From: Lotus japonicus
Lineage: Eukaryota; Streptophyta; Magnoliopsida; Fabales; Fabaceae
Assembly: GCF_012489685.1 (NCBI RefSeq)
Contig: NC_080042.1
Span: forward strand, 52,318,066 to 52,382,065
Reading direction: 5' to 3'
DNA: 64,000 bases
Shown: in pieces, positions 61,301-64,000 of the stretch
Layout of the letters: each line of letters begins with the position of its first letter
Numbering within the stretch: the first letter of the stretch is position 1
Made by a program: the position numbers and the translations under genes
The notes under the pieces: model-generated
Databases searched by the model: none
What the model was told of the DNA's origin: nothing
What the model saw: only the letters and a program-made list of their open reading frames with translations

Positions 61301-63720
61301 CAAATGTCGTACCTCCTTCACCATCACCTGTTTCTTTATCTACCTCACCTCATGTCACTAGACAATCCACCAGAAACAGGACAACACCAAGATATTTACA
61401 AGACTGTCATTGTAATTTGTAACATGACCATTCTTCTTCCCTTGCTGCCAATTCATCATCAGGTGTTCTTTATCCTTTGTCTCACTACCTTTCTTATGAA
61501 AAATTATCTCCTGCTCACAAATGTTTTGCACTGACTATTACACAAATGACTGAGATCATATACACAAGCTGTCAAACATGACTGCTGGAAGACAGCTATG
61601 GGGTCAGGAGATTCAGGTATTGGAACAAACAAATACTTGGGGAACACTACCTGCTGGAAAACAACCCATTGACTATAAGTGGGTTTACAAAATAAAAAGA
61701 CATGCTGATGGAAGTATAGAGAGGTATAAGGCACGCTTGGTAGCAAAAGAAAGGACTTGATTAGTTTGAGAATTTTTCATCAGTTGTTAAGATCACTACA
61801 GTCAGGTTGGTTCTTTCACTTGCTGCTGCCAAGGGATGGTTCTTACATCAATTGGATGTAAACAATGCATTTTTGCATGGAGATTTACAAGAGGATGTCT
61901 ATATGGTTGTTCCCCCAGGATATAATACAACCTCACTTTGCAAATTGGTGAAAAGTTTGTATGGCCTGAAACAGGCCAGTAGACAATGGAATTGTAAGCT
62001 GACTTCTACTCTTTTGTCTTTGGGGTATGTTCAGTCTAAATCAGATTACTCTTTGTTTGTCAAGGCTGTAAATTCCCACATTACAGTTCTTTTAGTGTAT
62101 GTGGATGACATAGTCCTCTCTGGTGATGATCTGGAAGAAATTCAAGCAGTTAAACAGCTTCTATATCACAAGTTCAGAATAAAGGATCGTGGATCTCTAA
62201 AAAAGTTTCTAGGCCTTGAGGTAGCACGATCAAAAGGAGGGATAGTTTAATCACAAATAAAGTATGCTCTGGAGCTCATAGATGATGCAGGATTGTTAGG
62301 GTGTAAGCCGCAACAACACCCATGTTACCCGGCTCTAAATATAAGCAAGATCACCATATGAAAATCCAAAGGTATACAGGAGGCTCATAGGCAGACTCCT
62401 ATATCTCACCAATAGCAGGCCTGAGTTATGCAGTAACTACTTTGAGTCAGTTTCATCTCCATCCTATGCATATGCCTTATGAGGCAGCAATTCAAATATT
62501 TAAGATATTTGAAAGGTTGTCCTGCCAAGGGTTGGTTTTTTCCAGCAACCTCAGATTTTAAACTCAAGGTTTTTAGTGATTCAGACTGGGCTTCTTGCCC
62601 GGATTCCAATAAATCGGTGACAAGTTACAATGTCTTCTATGGGGAATCACTCATTAGTTGGAAATCCAAGAAGTAGAAGAAAATCTCCAAGTTTTCATCT
62701 CAAGTTGAATACCGAGCGCTTGCTACTGCCACTTGTGAGATTCAGTGGATTCTGTTTTATTGAATGATCTTCTATCTTCCGGTTTCTCTCTATTGTGATA
62801 ATAAATCTGCCAGTCAGATAGATCAGAATCCAACCTTCCACAAGCGGACAAAACACATAGTGATCGACTGCCACTTGATCCGGGACAAGGTTCAAGATGG
62901 AACCACTCATTTGTTGGCTATACCATCTGCTGCTCAACTAGCGGATCTACATACTAAAGCACTACATCTCCCTCATTTTAACCTTGTATCGAAGCTTGGC
63001 ATGCGAGATATCTATGCCTAGCTTGCAGGGGATATTAAGCCTTAAATTAAGAATATTTAGTTACAGCTGACTAAAGTAAAGGTTAATGAGTTAGGAACAA
63101 AGTTAGTTTGTAAGAACTTCTGAGTTTACATTCACTATATTTGCTGATGTATATAAGCTAAACATTTCATTGATTGAATACCGATTCGATTCACACTTTT
63201 TCCTCATTCAGTTCATGTCATAAAATATTGACACCAGATCACGACATACGGCTCACAATTTGAAATACAATAAGCAAGTTCACAATTTTGCTGCCTATGT
63301 TTGAACTAAAAAAAATCAACAAATTTTATAAACTAATTTTTTCATTTCATTTCTAGAACACGGACGAGAAGGGCGAAACTAACAAACAAACCTGCAACGA
63401 GGACCACACTGCAATTCAACGCAATGAGTGCTCTGAGTCGATGAAAGAGTCCCCTGAGATGCACTTTCTCCTTCACACACGCGTGCGACTTGCTGACATT
63501 ATGAAGCTGCACCATCCAGCACGAAAGATCCACGCACACGCGCTTGTTCCTGAGCTCAAAATCCAACACATACCCACGTCAATTCAGCCAAATGGGATCA
63601 CGATTCAGTGGGAAACAACAATTTTTTTTGAGATATTGTAAAAAAACGTAACTGGAGAAGGTGAAGGGGAACCGTTTTCTTGCATGATTCGAGAACATCC
63701 CACAAATTCTTCACACCCAT
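49356..63720 (-). CDS. SEND1: SEND1/GEN-like XPG-family structure-specific endonuclease
   Basis: Fourteen exons on minus: 63653-63720, 63392-63549, 55122-55183, 54849-54976, 53971-54022, 53759-53831, 53600-53673, 53010-53069, 52775-52868, 52326-52425, 51310-51392, 50812-50912, 50209-50339, 49356-49899. They sum to 1728 bp, 575 aa plus stop, every junction GT/AG and in frame. [30 protein letters not shown] (D30), [15 protein letters not shown] (D76). [17 protein letters not shown] (E142, E144), [20 protein letters not shown] (D163, D165). Helix-hairpin-helix: [18 protein letters not shown] (D215). All seven metal-binding acids of the FEN1/GEN1 fold are thus present. Residues ~352-405 form the chromodomain-like segment of GEN1 relatives ([20 protein letters not shown]). 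A basic, then Ser/acidic tail follows. Arabidopsis SEND1 resolves Holliday junctions in the nucleus and is about 600 aa. Intron 2 (8207 bp) contains nested Copia elements. Confidence 0.95.
51417..51628. repeat. Tandem duplication (~106 bp x 2) in SEND1 intron 11
   Basis: The unit 'gttgataacaatgtggtacc…' through '…aaattaaatgttagct' occurs twice head to tail at about 51417-51523 and 51524-51628, with a few substitutions and small indels. It lies between the exons at 51310-51392 and 52326-52425, only 25 bases upstream of the acceptor. Confidence 0.85.
54472..54802 (-). mobile_element. TRIM in SEND1 intron 4
   Basis: On minus: LTR (TGTTAAAAATATGATATAAA…), primer-site-like TGGTATCTAAGTC (a mutated TGGTATCAGAGCC), short body, polypurine GTGAGGGGGCG, second LTR ending …TTTATGACA. 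Flanks CATTA (54467-54471) and CATTC (54803-54807) fit a 5-bp target duplication with one change. 331 bp, no ORF. Same family as 2605-2955. Confidence 0.78.
55428..56133 (+). pseudogene. Old Copia integrase fragment
   Basis: Starts [16 protein letters not shown] and shows [20 protein letters not shown] and VIRSDNG, the DDE core. A stop follows, and frames 55744-56043 and 56043-56152 hold the rest ([34 protein letters not shown]). Several frame breaks. Cut at CCTAC by the younger element. Confidence 0.85.
56129..56133. repeat. Target-site duplication, left copy (CCTAC)
   Basis: CCTAC precedes the young Copia 5' LTR and recurs at 61207-61211 directly after its 3' LTR. Confidence 0.95.
56134..56329 (+). 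repeat. 5' LTR of young Copia
   Basis: TGTTGAATATT … GATTTAACA. Short (196 bp) and AT-rich. A TATA-like 'ctatatatattgt' lies near 56268-56280. Confidence 0.93.
56880..61001 (+). CDS. Copia gag-pol polyprotein (1373 aa)
   Basis: Start set at MAEEKKS (56880); the open frame extends 25 codons further up, but this start fits the family. Domains in order: gag ([16 protein letters not shown], residues ~20-225); RGR/GGR-rich linker; zinc knuckle [14 protein letters not shown] (~250); protease [11 protein letters not shown] (~338); GAG-pre-integrase [11 protein letters not shown] with CESCQLGKH (~460-490); integrase core [37 protein letters not shown] (~515-680); reverse transcriptase [27 protein letters not shown], active site [12 protein letters not shown] (~900-1150); RNase [43 protein letters not shown] (~1215-1345). 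No stop or frameshift. It would supply all enzymes for transposition. Confidence 0.95.
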   Translation: MAEEKKSLVSYAFSGSPKITSEKLDGKNYLSWRDAVDIWFVGQGLSDHLSTKVSDIDATKRDDWKKVDAQLVSLLWQSIEPSLMLHFRTYKTCYDIWKTAETFYANDVQRLYETSRGISSLHMTDTDLPSYLKKAQSLCDEVKLMLEKDDVKEMKKKIDNLLMVLVLHGLHKDYESIRNQTLTNPGIPTVAELIGRLIRVPPPEIDSHTASESSVLASNSFGRGRGRGRGRGGRDGGRDGGRGRGRGNLHCSYCDRDGHTQDRCYHIVGFPNKTATAAQSSVHATEQKLESEEHRLSPSEYKEFLQLKAAQQSSSSATVAHAGNSTLCFSQSAGSWILDSGASDHMAGNPSLFNNLTPPKAPHSVTLADGSKAQVMGIGQASPLSSLSLDSVLFVPGSPFNLISISRLTRSLNCSITFVSDSFLIQDRSTGKTIGVGYESRGLYYMQPHLSTLCAVFESPDLLHRRLGHPSLERLKQMVPKLSHLKTLECESCQLGKHVRASFPSSISRPAVSPFDLVHSDVWGPSRVPSVLGFKYYVTFIDDFSRCTWLFLMKDRSELFEVFKTFCFEIKNQFGKTLRALRSDNAKEYFSAQFTSFMASHGIIHQSSCPHTPQQNGVAERKHRHLVDTARTLLITAKVPLKFWSDAILTACYLINRMPSVVLGNKAPHSILHPQATLYVVPPRVFGSTCFVHNLSPGCDKMTARAIKCIFLGYSRCQKGYRCYSPTTHRFYVSADVTFFEDKPFFDSASDVASPDFIDPVIHSPVLPVPLIDSRRFGITYERRRSNTSGPSSTVETCDSAPTPTSPPAAVLPDSLDDQPIALRKGNRSTLNPHPIYNFLSYHRISPSYCSFVSALSSVTVPKTVQEALSHPGWRQAMIDEMTALEANHTWTLLPLPHGKSTVGCRWVFTIKVGPDGQVDRLKARLVAKGYTQIYGLDYGDTFSPVAKMASVRLFIAIAAIRHWPLYQLDIKNAFLHGDLEEEIYMEQPPGFVAQGELGKVCRLKKSLYGLKQSPRAWFGKFSKVIQEFGMIRCEADHSVFLKRSSSNQSIYLVVYVDDIVITGDDQKGIEELKQHLFKNFQTKDLGQLRYFLGIEVAQSKVGIAISQRKYVLDILEETGMLDCKPVDTPMDPNVKLLSNQGEPYPDPGRYRRLVGKLNYLTMTRPDIAFPVSVVSQFLNSPCDSHWNAVIRILKYIKGSPGKGLVYTDKGHTDVLAYADADWAGDVSDRRSTTGYCVLIGGNLISWKSKKQTVVARSSTEAEYRAMANATCELLWLKHLLQELKFCELGPMELACDNQSALYLSSNPIFHERTKHIEVDCHFIREKILSGVIKTSYVQSRDQLADMLTKSLRGPRIQYICNKLDALDIYAPA
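61009..61206 (+). repeat. 3' LTR of young Copia
   Basis: Nearly identical to the 5' LTR; followed by CCTAC. Confidence 0.93.
61207..63021 (+). pseudogene. Old Copia reverse transcriptase and RNase H fragment
   Basis: Continues the element cut at 56133. Frames: 61578-61760 ([19 protein letters not shown]), 61807-62250 ([19 protein letters not shown], active site [12 protein letters not shown]), 62479-62676 ([19 protein letters not shown]), 62764-63021 ([36 protein letters not shown]). Stops and shifts between them show long decay. Confidence 0.88.
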
Positions 63721-63744
63721 GAGAAGTGTGGAGAATGAAGCGTA

Positions 63745-63791
<47 letters not shown>

Positions 63792-64000
63792 CTTCTACCA
63801 GCGAGGGAAAATGATCATTCAGAGGAGAGAGTGAAAGGGAGGGCTTTGAATTTTTGAAATTTGAAACGCGAACCCAAGCTCTGTAATTCTGGAAGCGACG
63901 CCGTTTTCAGTTCTATCCTTTTAACTTATTTTTATTTTGGATCAATGTATATATTTCTCATTTACATATTGATTGGTTGGGAGGAAAATGAAAAGAAAGA
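63721..64000 (-). promoter_or_regulatory. SEND1 upstream region with CT microsatellite
   Basis: Just upstream of the SEND1 ATG (63720) lies a GA run on plus at 63747-63788, i.e. CT on the coding strand, 27-68 bases before the start, so probably in the 5' UTR or core promoter. No clear TATA box is seen in the remaining ~200 bases. Confidence 0.5.

Larger units (their letters stand above)
55428..63233 (+). mobile_element. Old truncated Ty1/copia element in SEND1 intron 2, split by a younger one
   Basis: Integrase remnants at 55428-56133 continue across the young insertion at 61207-63021, followed by an LTR-like tail to about 63233 ('…gcaggggatattaagcc' resembles a polypurine tract). Gag, protease and 5' LTR are absent. 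It lies antisense to SEND1. Confidence 0.8.

Noticed and set aside
63441..63641. 66-codon plus-strand frame
   Set aside because: Antisense shadow of SEND1 exon 2 and intron 1.
1..64000. CRISPR array, bacterial operon, riboswitch or viral genome
   Set aside because: The tandem repeats seen lack spacer-repeat structure, the genes are spliced and plant-type, and the reverse transcriptases all belong to recognised plant retrotransposon groups.

Overview
The window is plant nuclear DNA from a eudicot, quite possibly a legume, although no single marker fixes the species. The evidence is spliced R2R3-MYB genes with the family's usual exon sizes, a berberine-bridge-enzyme-like oxidase, a plant-type SEND1 nuclease, and dense plant retrotransposons (Copia, Tat- and Athila-type Ty3/gypsy, RNase H-bearing L1, TRIM, hAT). 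There is no bacterial-style operon, rRNA gene or convincing tRNA gene.

Four host genes can be supported. (1) An R2R3-MYB on the minus strand at 737-4414, three exons, 306 aa, with a C-terminal motif like MIXTA/MYB16/MYB17. (2) A single-exon berberine-bridge-enzyme-like FAD oxidase on the plus strand at 32209-33798. (3) A second R2R3-MYB on the minus strand at 39945-43074, three exons, 292 aa, resembling LAF1/MYB18. (4) A complete 14-exon SEND1/GEN-like XPG-family endonuclease on the minus strand at 49356-63720, 575 aa. All exon joins were made by hand from GT/AG sites and keep frame throughout. The genes share no obvious pathway; they are islands among transposons.

Layout: 1-4.4 kb MYB gene 1, with a TRIM in intron 1. 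5.3-8.2 kb: hAT-like element, MITE, solo LTR. 9.5-21.9 kb: a nearly whole but dead Tat-lineage Ty3/gypsy element on the minus strand, with 5-bp target duplications. It carries a second (plant aRNH-type) RNase H and an antisense ORF with its own TATA box, and it has itself been invaded by a hAT MITE and two opposed LTR fragments. 22.3-27.3 kb: an LTR fragment, then AT-rich DNA with a 585-bp tandem duplication and two MITE-like elements. 27.4-31.8 kb: two ORF1-only LINE derivatives lying tail to tail, one split by a solo-LTR-like insert. 34.7-38.6 kb: a 5'-truncated RNase H-bearing L1. 44.8-45.6 kb: a hAT element with tRNA-like sequence. 45.9-49.2 kb: an Athila fragment plus a displaced copy of its LTR/PBS junction. 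55.4-63.2 kb: intron 2 of SEND1, swollen to about 8.2 kb by an old Copia remnant that was later split by a young Copia with an intact 1373-aa polyprotein and almost identical LTRs.

No wholly new system is proven. The strongest leads are the antisense transcription unit inside the Tat element, the young intact Copia inside a DNA-repair gene intron, and several duplications or rearrangements of element ends.
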